A DNA stretch of 64,000 bases from Gemmatimonas sp. (GCF_031426495.1 NZ_JANPLK010000003.1:23344-87343), one strand, 5' to 3'; counted from the first letter of the stretch, positions 50,803 to 60,734 are shown. The notes: generated by a model from the letters alone, not told the origin. Translations and numbers: made by a program.

Positions 50803-52022
50803 TGGCCGTCAGCCGGGTGGCGTCTGGCCAAACGGCAGAGCGCCCCGAGCGACTCGTCTCGCTCGACGTGTTCCGGGGCATGACCGTGGCCGGCATGCTG
50901 CTGGTCAACAACCCCGGTACCTGGTCTGCCATCTATCCGCCGCTCGAACACGCGGCCTGGAACGGGTGGACGCCGACGGACCTCATCTTCCCGTTCTTCC
51001 TGTTCATCGTCGGCATCACCACCGAACTCTCGCTGCGCGCGCGGCGCGCCCGCGGCGATGATGAACGCGCCATTCTGCGGCAGATTCTCCGTCGCGGCGC
51101 ACTCATTTTCCTTTTTGGCTTCCTGCTCTCCGGGTTTCCGTTCTTCACGTGGCCGCCGGCGCTGCTGGAGGCCTCGTTTCTCGATCGTGTGGTGGACCGC
51201 ATCGAGCATTGGCGCGTGCTGGGCGTGCTGCAACGCATCGGTCTGGCCTATCTGTTCGGTGCGCTGCTCACGTGGCGCACGACACTGCGGCAGCAGTTTG
51301 TCATCCTCGCCGTGCTGCTCTTCGGATACTGGGCGCTGATGACGTTGGTGCCGGTCCCCGATACCGGCGTGGCGGGTCGCTTTGTACTCGATAAGCCAGA
51401 CCACCTGCTGAGCGCGTGGCTCGACCGCACCATCCTCGGCACGAACCATCTCTGGGTCGGCGGCAAAACGTGGGATCCTGAAGGCCTGCTGAGTACCGTC
51501 CCGGCCATCGGCACCATGATGCTGGGTACGTTCGCCGGACGATGGATCGCGCGTCAGGAGCGCACGCTCACCGATCGCCTCGCCGGGTTGTTTGCGGTCG
51601 GTGCACTGACGATGATGCTGGGACTCGTCTGGCACTGGGTGTTTCCGATCAACAAGAGCATCTGGACCAGCTCGTACGTCGTGTTTACGGCGGGTATGGG
51701 CGCCGTCTCGCTCGCGACTTGCATGTGGATCATCGACGTGATGCAGGTGCGACGCTGGACGTTTCCGTTCGTCGTATATGGTACCAACCCCATGCTCGCG
51801 TTTCTGGGGTCCGGATTGATGGCGCGTATCACCTCATCGATCTGGACCTGGGAGACAAGTACCGGCAGTCGGATCTCGGCGCAGGGATTCGTGTTCAACA
51901 CCCTGTACGCCTCGTGGCTTCCGCTGCGGGAAGCTTCGTTCGCGTACGCCCTCAGCTTCGTCGCCCTCTGGTTCCTGATTCTTTGGGGCGCATGGAAGCG
52001 TGGGTTCGTCCTCAAGGTCTGA
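50802..52022 (+). CDS. NagX / heparan-alpha-glucosaminide N-acetyltransferase-like membrane protein
   Basis: A 406-residue protein with about ten transmembrane helices. ERLVSLDVFRGMTVAGMLLVNNPGTWSAIYPPLEHAAWNGWTPTDLIFPFFLFIVGI is the family hallmark (DUF1624/DUF5009), and VLQRIGLAYLFGALL and WDPEGLLSTVPAIGTMMLGTFAG are also typical. In eukaryotes the relative HGSNAT moves acetyl groups across a membrane to glucosamine. In bacteria the family often sits with N-acetylglucosamine use. A role in outer-surface sugar modification or in recycling peptidoglycan sugars is plausible given the DacB-type gene next door. Start at ATG 50802 overlapping the upstream stop. Confidence 0.8.
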   Translation: MAVSRVASGQTAERPERLVSLDVFRGMTVAGMLLVNNPGTWSAIYPPLEHAAWNGWTPTDLIFPFFLFIVGITTELSLRARRARGDDERAILRQILRRGALIFLFGFLLSGFPFFTWPPALLEASFLDRVVDRIEHWRVLGVLQRIGLAYLFGALLTWRTTLRQQFVILAVLLFGYWALMTLVPVPDTGVAGRFVLDKPDHLLSAWLDRTILGTNHLWVGGKTWDPEGLLSTVPAIGTMMLGTFAGRWIARQERTLTDRLAGLFAVGALTMMLGLVWHWVFPINKSIWTSSYVVFTAGMGAVSLATCMWIIDVMQVRRWTFPFVVYGTNPMLAFLGSGLMARITSSIWTWETSTGSRISAQGFVFNTLYASWLPLREASFAYALSFVALWFLILWGAWKRGFVLKV

Positions 52023-52024
52023 CG

Positions 52025-53680
52025 ATGACGCCTTTCCGGCTCACCAGTACCGTTCGCCGTCGTACGCTCGCCCTGTTCGCGGGCCTTCTTGTCGTCGCGC
52101 CGCCTCACGCCGAGGCGAACGCCGCCTCCGGGTCCGCATCGGCGACCGCGATCACCGCGCTGGCGGTGCAGTCGCGATCGACGAGGCAAACCAAGCGCCC
52201 CACCCCCAAGAAGAAGACGCCGGCGAAGCGCAGCACTCGCAGCACACGCGCGGGCCGTACCCGCGCGCCCATCGTCCCAGTGTTGCGCTTCACGTCCCCA
52301 CGTGGCGAAGCGGCGCTCACCAGCGATCTGACCACGTTGCTGGGCAGTCGCACGAAGAACGGGGCATGGGGCGCGATGGTGATCAGCATTTCGCGCGGCG
52401 ATACGCTGTTTGCGCACGGAGCTGACAGCAAGATGGTGCCGGCCAGCACCATGAAATTGTTCACCTCCGCCATCGCGTTCGAAAAGCTTGGCCCTGAACA
52501 CACGTTCAGTACCGATGTGCTGCGCGACGGGCCGCTGGAGGCCAATGGGGTGGTGCGGGGCAACCTCGTGCTCCGCGGTGATGGCGACCCGTCGCTGTCG
52601 CCGCGCTTCGTGCGTGGTGGCCCCGACGCGTCGATGAGCATGTTGGCGCGCTTTGTGGCTGGCGCCGGCATCAAGCGCGTCACCGGCGACCTGGTGGCCG
52701 ACGCCTCGGCGCTCGAGCTGCGCGGCATCCCCGAGGGCTGGCTCACGCGCTACGCTGGTGCCGGCTACGCGGCCCCGTTCTCGGCGCTCACGCTCAATGA
52801 GAACATCGTGATCGTGGGTGTCACGGCGGGCGGCTCGGGCGGCGCGGCCACGGTGTTCCTCGAACCGGCCACCCGGGGGCTGACCATCACCAACACGGTG
52901 CGCACCGTGGCCGGCAGCAGCACGCGCATCAGCGCCCATCGCGCCGGCAACGATCGCGTGGTGGTCTCGGGCACGATCGGCGCGCGCGCCGGTACGGTGC
53001 GCTATCAACTCGTGGTCGGCGATCCGGCCACGTTCACCGGCGGGGCGTTCCGCGCCGCGCTGGAGGAGCAGGGCATCACGGTGGACGGCGCCCTGCGCGT
53101 GGGGCGCACCCCGGACAACGCGACGCTCGTGACGAGCTTGCCATCGCCGCCGCTGGCGCGCCTGATCTCGACAATGAACCGCGAGAGCATCAACATCTTT
53201 GCCGAACTCCTGTTCCGCGGCGCGGCGCGTGGCGCCGACAAGCAGACGCTGGGATCGGCCGAGAATGCATCGGCCACCCTGAACGAGTTCATGGTACGCC
53301 AAGTCGGTGCCGCGCCCGACGCGGTGAGCGTCACTGATGGCAGCGGCCTGTCCGTCCTCGACCGCGTCACCCCGCGCAGCCTGGTGCAGTTGCTGGCCCA
53401 CGCCCACCGTGCCCCCTGGGGCAGCGCGTTCCACGCGTCGTTGCCGGTGGCCGGTGAATCCGAACTGCTGCGCAACCGCATGCGCGCCACGCCGGCCCAA
53501 GGCAACCTGCACGCGAAGACCGGCACGACGAACGACGTGATCGGCCTGTCGGGCTATGTGACCGCTGAAAACGGCGAAATCCTGGCCTTCGCGTTCCTGT
53601 ACAACGGTAAGGATCGCTGGCACGCCCGCGAGACGATCGACGCCATGGGCCCCACGATGGCGGCGTTCTCGCGCGAGTGA
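52025..53680 (+). CDS. dacB: D-alanyl-D-alanine carboxypeptidase/endopeptidase (PBP4, DacB type)
   Basis: A 551-residue class C penicillin-binding protein. It has a signal peptide and a basic linker (residues 50-85, rich in KK and RT), then the S13 peptidase fold: SxxK at S141-K144 (VPASTMKLFTSA), SxN in NRESINIFAELL, and KTG in HAKTGTTNDVIGLSGY. A large insert between SxxK and SxN forms domains II-III, as in E. coli DacB and Actinomadura R39. It cleaves D-Ala-D-Ala stems or 4-3 crosslinks in the periplasm. The 3' neighbour is a long palindrome. Confidence 0.92.
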   Translation: MTPFRLTSTVRRRTLALFAGLLVVAPPHAEANAASGSASATAITALAVQSRSTRQTKRPTPKKKTPAKRSTRSTRAGRTRAPIVPVLRFTSPRGEAALTSDLTTLLGSRTKNGAWGAMVISISRGDTLFAHGADSKMVPASTMKLFTSAIAFEKLGPEHTFSTDVLRDGPLEANGVVRGNLVLRGDGDPSLSPRFVRGGPDASMSMLARFVAGAGIKRVTGDLVADASALELRGIPEGWLTRYAGAGYAAPFSALTLNENIVIVGVTAGGSGGAATVFLEPATRGLTITNTVRTVAGSSTRISAHRAGNDRVVVSGTIGARAGTVRYQLVVGDPATFTGGAFRAALEEQGITVDGALRVGRTPDNATLVTSLPSPPLARLISTMNRESINIFAELLFRGAARGADKQTLGSAENASATLNEFMVRQVGAAPDAVSVTDGSGLSVLDRVTPRSLVQLLAHAHRAPWGSAFHASLPVAGESELLRNRMRATPAQGNLHAKTGTTNDVIGLSGYVTAENGEILAFAFLYNGKDRWHARETIDAMGPTMAAFSRE

Positions 53681-53746
53681 GCGTCGGGTGGTCGCAGCTC
53701 TCGGCACCGCGTCGGCCGGCACTGAGCTGACGTTCGGTCGTTCGCT

Positions 53747-53857
53747 GGTTCACGCGAAGCTCGCGAAGGGCCGCGAAGGTTCGCGAAGAACAGCAACAAA
53801 AATGCTTCTGCCGTTCTTCGCGATTCTTCGCGGCCCTTCGCGCGCTTCGCGTGAACC
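53747..53857. terminator. Long imperfect palindrome after dacB
   Basis: Arms 53747-53793 and 53808-53857 match over about 47 bp with three mismatches and one 2-nt gap, around a 14-nt loop. The arms repeat the word TCGCGAAG/GGCCGCGAAG. It lies between converging genes and would make a very stable RNA hairpin in either direction. Confidence 0.6.
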
Positions 53858-53865
53858 TACGGTCC

Positions 53866-53947
53866 AGCCGCTACCGAGGAGCCGTTACCGCCGAGCCGCT
53901 ACCGCCGAACCGTTACCGCGGAGCCGTTACCGCGGAGCCGCTACCGC
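53866..53947. repeat. 14-bp tandem repeat reaching into the stop codon of the next gene
   Basis: Six units of about 14 bp (AGCCGCTACCGAGG and variants with TTACC or CTACC) run from 53866 to 53947. The TAG stop codon of the giant lipoprotein gene (53941-53943 on the minus strand) falls inside the last unit, so the array could lengthen or shorten around the gene end. Confidence 0.85.
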
Positions 53948-56900
53948 TTGCCCCGCGACTTGCGGGCCTTGCCGCTCGGCAGCGGTCCGCGAACGGTGCG
54001 GGCGCCGGCTGACGGGTCGAGGGCGATGCCCTTGGCCACGCTCATGGCACGGACCATGGTGGTCGAGAACGACGCGCTATTGGAGCCGGCGACCACGGTG
54101 CTGTTGTAGCCGACCGCGAACGCCCCGCCGATGCCGCTGGGGGCGCCGGTGACGCTCCAGAGCAAGTCCGTGGTGCCGGTGGTCAGGGCGTTCCACGAGG
54201 AGCCGTTGTAGCGCAAAAGCGTGCCCTGTTCGCCCGTGGCGTAGAGATCAGCGGCGTTCGGGCCCCAGACCGACGTGAGTACCCGGCTGCTGCCGGTCGA
54301 AATCGACGACCACGACGTGCCGCTCAGGGAGAACGCGACCCCGCTGCTCCCCGACGCCGCGGCGCCGACCGCGGTGGCGCCCGTGCCGCTCGACCAGACG
54401 CCGGCGAGCGTGCCCGTCGTGTTCACGTTGACGGTGCTCCAGCCACCAGTGCTCAGCCGGAGGGCCGCTCCATTCTCGCCCGTGGCGACGATCTCCGTGG
54501 GCGACGAACCGTGAATGGCCCACAGCGCATTGCTGCTCGTGGCGGCAACGGCCCACGACGAGCCGTTGTAGCGGACGACCTCACCCGCCGCCGTCACCGC
54601 GTACACATTCGATCCGCTGGTGCCCCACAGACCGTACACGCTGGCGGTGGACGGGAAGCTCATGGCCGTCCACGTTGCGCCATTGAAGCGCAGCATGGTG
54701 CCGTTGTCGCCGGCCGCGAAGGCTTCGGTGCTGCTGGCACCCCAGACCGCGTTCAGCGTGGCCGTGGTCGGCGTGGCCTGTCGCGCCCACACCGATCCGT
54801 TCCACCGATAGATGAATCCGAATTCGCCGACCGCCCACGCATTGGTGGCTGACGTCGTCCAGGCGTCGATCAGGTCGGGAGCCAGTCCGACCGTCTCCCA
54901 CGTTCCGGTCGCGAGACGCTGTACGCTGCCGCGCTGTCCGCCCGCCCACACCTGACCGGCGGCGTCGGCCGACACCGCGAACATGCGCGGGGTGTACGGC
55001 GTGGTCACTCGGGTGAGCGTGCCACTGTTCAGCAGGAGCAAGCCATCATCGCTGGCGATATAGAGCCGCGTATCGCTGGCCGACACCGCGCTGACGGCAT
55101 ACAGGTCGGCCACGATGCCGTTGCTGTTCACGGTCGTCCAAGTACCGCCGCTGAACGACAGGATCGTGCCGAACGCGCCGACGGCCACCACGTTGGAGCT
55201 GGTAATGCCCGACACGCCGCTGAGTGACTCGGTGGTCGGGACCGTCTGACGCGACCAGCTGCCATTGCCGAAGCGAAGCACTTCGCCGTTCGCGCCCACC
55301 GCGAACGCGATGCCACCGCTCGCCCATACACTGTTCAGCGTCTGCGTCGATCCGGTGCTGTTGACGCTCCACGCCGACCCATTCCAGCGCAGCGCGGTGC
55401 CATTCTCGCCTACCGCGAAGCCGCTGATCGTGCTCTCCATGAACACGCTGTTCAAGCGGTTCGTGGTACCCGAGCTCTCGATGCTCCAGATCGAGCCATC
55501 GAAGTGGATCGTGACCCCGTTCGTGCCCACCGCCATGACGTTGCTGGACGACGATCCGTGCACGGCCAGGAATTGCGTTCCGTACGAGGCGCCGCGTACG
55601 GCGACCGACCAGGTGCTGCCATTCCACCGGAACACGTCACCCACGCTGTTGACCGCGAAGGCACTGTTGGCGTCGATCCCGCGCAGCGAGACGACATCTT
55701 CGTAGAGCGCGCCGCCGAGACGCGTGGCGGCCCACGTCGTTGCGAGGCCGTTGGACACCGACACGAAGGCGGTATCACGCATCGTGGTGTCGGCCACCGA
55801 CTGCACGATAACGCTGGTGCTGCCGAGCGCGATCGCCGTGACCTGTCCGGCCGCGCTCACGCTGGCTACCGCGCTGTTCGAGCTGCGATAGGTCACCGCC
55901 GTCGACAATGGGGCATCTGCCACCACCGTCGGTACCAACTGCACGGTTTGTCCGGCCAGCATGGCCGACGTGCCGGGCGTGACGCTGACCGACCGCACGA
56001 CAGCCGCGACCGTGATCGTGGACGTCGCGCGGCGCGAGGTATCCGCGACGGCGACGGCGCTGACTTCAGCCGACCCGACAGCGATACCGGTTACGACACC
56101 CGTTGCCGAGACCGTCGCGACTGAGGCATTACTGCTACGCCACGTGACGGCCGTGGTGGCGCCGTTCTCCGTGGTGACGTTTGCGACGATCGTACGCGTA
56201 CCACCCACGCCGACGGTGGCCGCCGCCGGTGAAACACTCACCGCGGCCGCATAGCGCACGGTGAACAACGACGTGGCGCGCTTGGTCGTGTCGGCCGCGG
56301 AGATCGCGGTGATGATAGCCGTACCGGCCGACACCCCACTGACCAGCCCAGACGATGACACGGCGGCGACCGTGGCGTTGCTCGACCGCCAGATCACCAA
56401 CTGCGAAGCGCCGGGATCAGCAGTAAAGTTGACGCCGAGTTGGCGTGTGTCGCCGGTGAAGATCGTGGCGGCGGCGGGCGTGATATCGAGATCGCGTACC
56501 ACCGGCACGATCGTGACGGCGGCCGTGCCGCGGCGCGTGGTGTCGGCGACGGACACCGCGGTAATGAGCGTGCTGCCCACTGAGACGCCGGTAACGACAC
56601 CGGTCGACGAGACCGTCACGACGGCGTTGTTCTGGCTGCGCCACGTGAGCGCGGTGCTGAGGCCGGGCTCGAGATTGACCGAAGCGGCGAGCGTGCGCTG
56701 CTCGCCGGTGCCCATCGACAACGTAGATGGTGCGATGGCGATCGAACCCGCCGACGTCACGGTCACCTGCGCGGTAGTGGTCACACGGACATCGCCGACG
56801 GCATTCACGCGAATGATGGTGTTGCCGGGCGCCACACCGGTCACGATACCCTGCGTGTTCACCGCCGCGATCGACGGATTGTCGGAGAGCCAGCGGAGAT

Positions 56901-57441
56901 CCAGCAACGCGCCGGCGTCAGCATCGACCGTGGCGTTGAGCGGCAGCTGACCCCCGGCGATCACCGATACCGCCTGCGGCGCGATCGTGATCTTGCGAAC
57001 GGCGAGTACGCCGACGCTGATCTCGAGCACCAGATCGCCGGTGCGGGCACGAATCGTCGCTCGGCCCGGCGCACGCGCCGTGACCATCGCGGTCGACCCA
57101 CTTCCCGCGACATCGGCGATCGTGGCATCGGAGCTCGTCCAAGTGACCGGTACGCCGGCGATCGCGTTACCCGACCGGTCGCGGGCCGTGACCGTGATCG
57201 ATTGCGACGCGCCGACGGCATTCAGATTGAGTGCGCCAGTCGAACTCTCGAAACGCGTGGGCGTACCGCCGGTGCCGTTGCCGGAACTACCCGTGACGCC
57301 ATCGGCCGGCACGGCGCACGCGTGCAGACCGATGGCGAGCATCGATCCGAGCGTGACCGGCGAGATCCAACGGGCTGCGCGACGAAGCGTCGAGCGCGAG
57401 CCGTACTTGTTCGGGGAAACACGCATGAGAACAGCACGCAC
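53941..57441 (-). CDS. Giant BIG2-domain and propeller-repeat lipoprotein (paralogue A)
   Basis: A 1166-residue surface protein. Lipobox-like LAIGLHACAVP near residue 42. Residues about 60-580 carry six or so Ig-like BIG2 domains, each with WRSSNxxVAxVSxxGxVTGxxxGxxxI and ending in VADTTRRxT. From about 590 to 1120 come some ten repeats of the type AFAVGxxGxxxRWNGSxW (for example VYAVTAAGEVVRYNGSSW), spaced 40-50 residues, which should fold as a beta-propeller. The extreme C-terminus is basic (RTVRGPLPSGKARKSRGKR). Either of two start ATGs (57441, 57423) is possible. It is probably displayed on the outer membrane and may bind polysaccharide or protein. It stands in tandem with paralogue B. 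Domain counts are approximate. Confidence 0.82.
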   Translation of the reverse strand: MRAVLMRVSPNKYGSRSTLRRAARWISPVTLGSMLAIGLHACAVPADGVTGSSGNGTGGTPTRFESSTGALNLNAVGASQSITVTARDRSGNAIAGVPVTWTSSDATIADVAGSGSTAMVTARAPGRATIRARTGDLVLEISVGVLAVRKITIAPQAVSVIAGGQLPLNATVDADAGALLDLRWLSDNPSIAAVNTQGIVTGVAPGNTIIRVNAVGDVRVTTTAQVTVTSAGSIAIAPSTLSMGTGEQRTLAASVNLEPGLSTALTWRSQNNAVVTVSSTGVVTGVSVGSTLITAVSVADTTRRGTAAVTIVPVVRDLDITPAAATIFTGDTRQLGVNFTADPGASQLVIWRSSNATVAAVSSSGLVSGVSAGTAIITAISAADTTKRATSLFTVRYAAAVSVSPAAATVGVGGTRTIVANVTTENGATTAVTWRSSNASVATVSATGVVTGIAVGSAEVSAVAVADTSRRATSTITVAAVVRSVSVTPGTSAMLAGQTVQLVPTVVADAPLSTAVTYRSSNSAVASVSAAGQVTAIALGSTSVIVQSVADTTMRDTAFVSVSNGLATTWAATRLGGALYEDVVSLRGIDANSAFAVNSVGDVFRWNGSTWSVAVRGASYGTQFLAVHGSSSSNVMAVGTNGVTIHFDGSIWSIESSGTTNRLNSVFMESTISGFAVGENGTALRWNGSAWSVNSTGSTQTLNSVWASGGIAFAVGANGEVLRFGNGSWSRQTVPTTESLSGVSGITSSNVVAVGAFGTILSFSGGTWTTVNSNGIVADLYAVSAVSASDTRLYIASDDGLLLLNSGTLTRVTTPYTPRMFAVSADAAGQVWAGGQRGSVQRLATGTWETVGLAPDLIDAWTTSATNAWAVGEFGFIYRWNGSVWARQATPTTATLNAVWGASSTEAFAAGDNGTMLRFNGATWTAMSFPSTASVYGLWGTSGSNVYAVTAAGEVVRYNGSSWAVAATSSNALWAIHGSSPTEIVATGENGAALRLSTGGWSTVNVNTTGTLAGVWSSGTGATAVGAAASGSSGVAFSLSGTSWSSISTGSSRVLTSVWGPNAADLYATGEQGTLLRYNGSSWNALTTGTTDLLWSVTGAPSGIGGAFAVGYNSTVVAGSNSASFSTTMVRAMSVAKGIALDPSAGARTVRGPLPSGKARKSRGKR

Positions 57442-57779
57442 CAGCGAAGGTCGAAGCGCGCTGCTGTGGAATCACGGGTACATCCCCGTCAATATCCGCA
57501 GCGCACAATGTCATCCAACTCACACTTTGGACGACCGATGCCGACGCGCGGCATCATTTCGCGCAGGCGTTTGTCAGGGATATCACGGCACGGGCACCGC
57601 CGTTACAGCGGAGGCGTCCGGGACAGTTTTTCGTCCCGAACGCTCAAGTTTTTCACTCACCGTGCACAAAAAACAGTGTGATACGGATGAGCGAACGGCG
57701 CCGTGACCCAGGTCACCGCGCCGTTCGCCTTCGTCACGACCGTGACACCTGCCCGCGGTATCGCGAGGCGATCGCGAGG
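57442..57779. other. Intergenic region between the two giant lipoprotein genes
   Basis: 338 bp without a supported gene. It contains the strong hairpin at 57691-57728, and a second, weaker inverted repeat near 57627-57654 (GTCCGGGAC, 8-nt loop, GTCCCGAAC; one or two mismatches) closer to the downstream gene. The downstream gene promoter must be here. I recognise no riboswitch. Confidence 0.5.
57691..57728 (-). terminator. Hairpin terminator after paralogue B
   Basis: Arms 57691-57708 and 57711-57728 pair over 18 bp with one mismatch and only two loop bases, so the whole is a near-perfect 38-bp palindrome. On the minus strand a six-T run follows 17 bases later. It separates transcription of the two giant genes. 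Confidence 0.6.
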
Positions 57780-60734
57780 CTAGCGCGATGACTTGCGTTT
57801 GCGTGCGATGCCGTGTGGCTGCGGACCGCGGCGTACGCGAGCGGAAGCAGACGGCTCGAGTGACCCGAGTGCTGGCGCATCCGATGTCGCGCGAATGGCC
57901 GCACGAAACGCCGAGGATCCACTCGCGGCGACGATCGTGCTGTTGATGCCGACCGCAAATCCTGCGGACGCATTCGGTGCACCCGACACGCTCCACAGCA
58001 GGTCCGTCGTCCCGGTGGGCATCGACGTCCACGTATTGCCGTTGAAGCGCAGGATCGTACCGTTGTCGCCCGTTGCGTAGAGATCGAATTCACTCGGGCC
58101 CCAGAGCGCCGTGAGCGCTGGCGTCGCGCCCGGCTGCAGCGACGACCACGCGGTGCCGTTGTAGCGGTAGGCGATACCGGTCGTACCCGCGGCGTTCGCG
58201 CCGTCGGTGAACACGTTCGTGGCGGCCGTGAGCCAGATGCCGGCCAACGTGCCGGTGGCAGGTGCGGGGAGTGCCGTGAAGACCGCACCGTTCAGTCGCC
58301 AGACTGCGCCATTCTCGCCAGCGGCATACACGTCGGCCGCCGATGTCCCGTAGACCGCCCACAGCGGCGAAGGGGCGGTGGTCAGCAGCGTCCACGCCGA
58401 TCCGTTGAAGCGATAGATCTCGCCGGCCTTCGTGGTCGCATACACGTTGCCGCCGTTCGTGCCCCAAAGCGCCGAAACCGTACTCACACTGGGAAAGGCC
58501 ATCGGCACCCACGCGCTGCCGATCAGTCGCAGCATGATGCCCGATTCGCCGCCGATGAACCCCTCGCCGGTCGTGGTCGTCCACACGCTCGTGAGCGTAG
58601 CCTGCGTGGGCACCGTGACTTTGGTCCAGTTGCTGCCGTTCCAGCGATACACGAACCCGAACTCACCGACCGCCAACGCGTTATCGGCCGCGGCCGTCCA
58701 CACGTCGAGCAGATCGGGCGCCAAATTGTTCGTGGTCCAGGTGGCCCCGCCACCGTCGGCACTGCGTAGCACCGATCCCCGTTCGCCACTCGTCCATGCG
58801 GTACCCGTGGCATCCACGCTCACACCAAACAGCTGCGGCGCATACGGGGTGCTCACCAGCGCTGCAGTGATGCCATCGAGCTGCGCGACACCGCCGTCGC
58901 CGACCAGATAGCGACGTCCACCGTTGGCGGCCGAGCCGCTCACGTGGTACAGGTTGCCGGCCAATCCGCCGACACCGAGCACCGACCACGCCGTGCCGTT
59001 CCAGCGCAGGAGCGTGCCGTTGGTGCCCACGATGACCACATCGGCGGCGCTGTTGCCGTGCACGCCGTACAGCAGCTCCGAGCTCGGCACCGCTACGCGC
59101 GCCCACGTGGCCCCCACGCGACGCAGGACTTCCGTATTCGCGCCCACGGCATACACCACGTTGTCGCCGCCCCAAACGCCGTTCAGGGTCTGCGTGGAGT
59201 TGGTGGTTTCCGTGCTCCATGTGTTGGTGGCCAGCTGCAGCACGGTACCGTTGTTGCCGGCCGCCCACGCCACGGTTTGGCTCTCTACCCAGACTGCGTT
59301 GAGCGTCTGGGTGGTGCCCGATGTCATCGCGCTCCACGCGGTGCCGTTCCAGCGCGCTATCGCACCGTTGGTGCCCACCGCGATGATGTTCGTGGCCGAC
59401 GAGCCATGCAGCGCCAGATAATCGGCACTGTTCGACAGCGACAGCGTCCACGTGGTGCCGTTCCAGCGATAGACGTCGCCTTGCAGGTCGATGGCAAACA
59501 CGTTCGCCGCGCTCACCGCGAAGATCGACAACAGATCGTCGCGCAACACACCGCCCAGTCGCGTCGCGCTCCACGCCGCGGCCAGTCGAGGCACGACATT
59601 CAGCGTCACCGTGTCGCGTTTCGTGCCATCGGCCACCGACGTGGCGGTGATCAGCGTGCTGCCCACGCTCACCGCGCTTACGACTCCCTGCGCCGAGATC
59701 GTGGCGACACCACCCGCGCTGGAGCTCCAGGTCACGCCGGTGGCGACACCGGGATCCGCACTGACGACGGCCGTGAGCGTGGTGCTGGTGCCGGGATTAA
59801 TGCCGACGTTGCGCTGCGCAATGCTCACCGTGACCGGGCGCGCGGCTACGGTAATCGCACTGGTGGCGCGGCGCGTGGTATCGGCGGTGGAGAGTACCGT
59901 GACGGTGGTGCTGCCCAGCGCGATGGCGGTCACGAGGCCGGTGGCGCTCACAGTGGCGGCGGCCGGATTGCTGGAACGCCAGGTCACCGTCTGCACCGCA
60001 CCGGCGTCGGCGGTGACCGTCGCGGTGAGTTGCTGTGAGGCGCTGATGAACAACGATGCCGTGGTCGGCGACACGGCGACGGTGCGCACGACGGGCACCA
60101 CGTTGACGGTCACGGTCGCGCGCAGGGTGGTGTCTCCGACCGCAACGGCGGTGATGGTGGCCGTGCCCTGCGCCACACCCGACACCACGCCAGCAGCCGA
60201 TACCGTGGCGATGGTGGCGGCACTGGTTCGCCACGTCACCGTGGTGGGAAGTCCGGCGTCGATTTGTACGGTGGCCTGCAGCGCCTGCGTCTGCGCCGTG
60301 CCCAGCGACACCGCGGTCGGACTGACGGTGATGTTGCGCGCCGCCTGCACCGTGATCGTGGCCGTCGTGCTCACGCGCGTGTCGGCCGCGGCCGTGGCGC
60401 GGATGGTGGCCGTGCCGATGCCGATGGCCGTGACAAGTCCGGTACTGTTCACCGTGGCCACGGTGGGTGACTCGCTGCTCCACGTCACGCCGGTGCCGGC
60501 GCCATTGATGGCATCGACGCCGGCGCTGAGCGATTGCGTTTCGCCCACGCGAATGGTGGCCGTGACGGGCGTGACGGTCACGCCGCGCACCGTGGGTGGA
60601 TTCACGACGACCGGCGGCCCGGAGGGATCGCCGCCGCCACCGCACGCCGCCACCGCGAGCGTAAGCGCGACGGAGCGGACACGACGTAGGCTCGACGTGA
60701 AACGGATCCGGGAAGACGACAGGGCTGAGTGCAT
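57780..60734 (-). CDS. Giant BIG2-domain and propeller-repeat lipoprotein (paralogue B)
   Basis: A 984-residue tandem paralogue of the next gene downstream. Lipobox VALTLAVAACGGGG (residue 31 or so). Residues about 45-405 contain four or so BIG2 domains (for example TWRSSNPAAATVSATGLVTAIALGSTTVTV). Residues 410-940 carry the same propeller-type repeats (AFAVG/VYAVG-type, WNGTxW) with higher W content. The C-terminus is basic (RVRRGPQPHGIARKRKSSR), like paralogue A. It has about two fewer BIG2 domains. Being in tandem and in the same orientation, it probably arose by duplication with later divergence. Likely surface-exposed; ligand unknown. Confidence 0.82.
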   Translation of the reverse strand: MHSALSSSRIRFTSSLRRVRSVALTLAVAACGGGGDPSGPPVVVNPPTVRGVTVTPVTATIRVGETQSLSAGVDAINGAGTGVTWSSESPTVATVNSTGLVTAIGIGTATIRATAAADTRVSTTATITVQAARNITVSPTAVSLGTAQTQALQATVQIDAGLPTTVTWRTSAATIATVSAAGVVSGVAQGTATITAVAVGDTTLRATVTVNVVPVVRTVAVSPTTASLFISASQQLTATVTADAGAVQTVTWRSSNPAAATVSATGLVTAIALGSTTVTVLSTADTTRRATSAITVAARPVTVSIAQRNVGINPGTSTTLTAVVSADPGVATGVTWSSSAGGVATISAQGVVSAVSVGSTLITATSVADGTKRDTVTLNVVPRLAAAWSATRLGGVLRDDLLSIFAVSAANVFAIDLQGDVYRWNGTTWTLSLSNSADYLALHGSSATNIIAVGTNGAIARWNGTAWSAMTSGTTQTLNAVWVESQTVAWAAGNNGTVLQLATNTWSTETTNSTQTLNGVWGGDNVVYAVGANTEVLRRVGATWARVAVPSSELLYGVHGNSAADVVIVGTNGTLLRWNGTAWSVLGVGGLAGNLYHVSGSAANGGRRYLVGDGGVAQLDGITAALVSTPYAPQLFGVSVDATGTAWTSGERGSVLRSADGGGATWTTNNLAPDLLDVWTAAADNALAVGEFGFVYRWNGSNWTKVTVPTQATLTSVWTTTTGEGFIGGESGIMLRLIGSAWVPMAFPSVSTVSALWGTNGGNVYATTKAGEIYRFNGSAWTLLTTAPSPLWAVYGTSAADVYAAGENGAVWRLNGAVFTALPAPATGTLAGIWLTAATNVFTDGANAAGTTGIAYRYNGTAWSSLQPGATPALTALWGPSEFDLYATGDNGTILRFNGNTWTSMPTGTTDLLWSVSGAPNASAGFAVGINSTIVAASGSSAFRAAIRATSDAPALGSLEPSASARVRRGPQPHGIARKRKSSR

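Noticed and set aside
51554..53722. 722-codon minus-strand frame opposite the acyltransferase and dacB genes
   Set aside because: Product is Arg/Ala/His-rich without motifs; the plus-strand proteins have complete, well-defined families.
53741..53947. Repeat-rich intergenic DNA considered as a CRISPR array or mobile element end
   Set aside because: The units are 14 bp with no unique spacers and no cas genes; the palindrome arms pair with each other instead of flanking an inserted gene.
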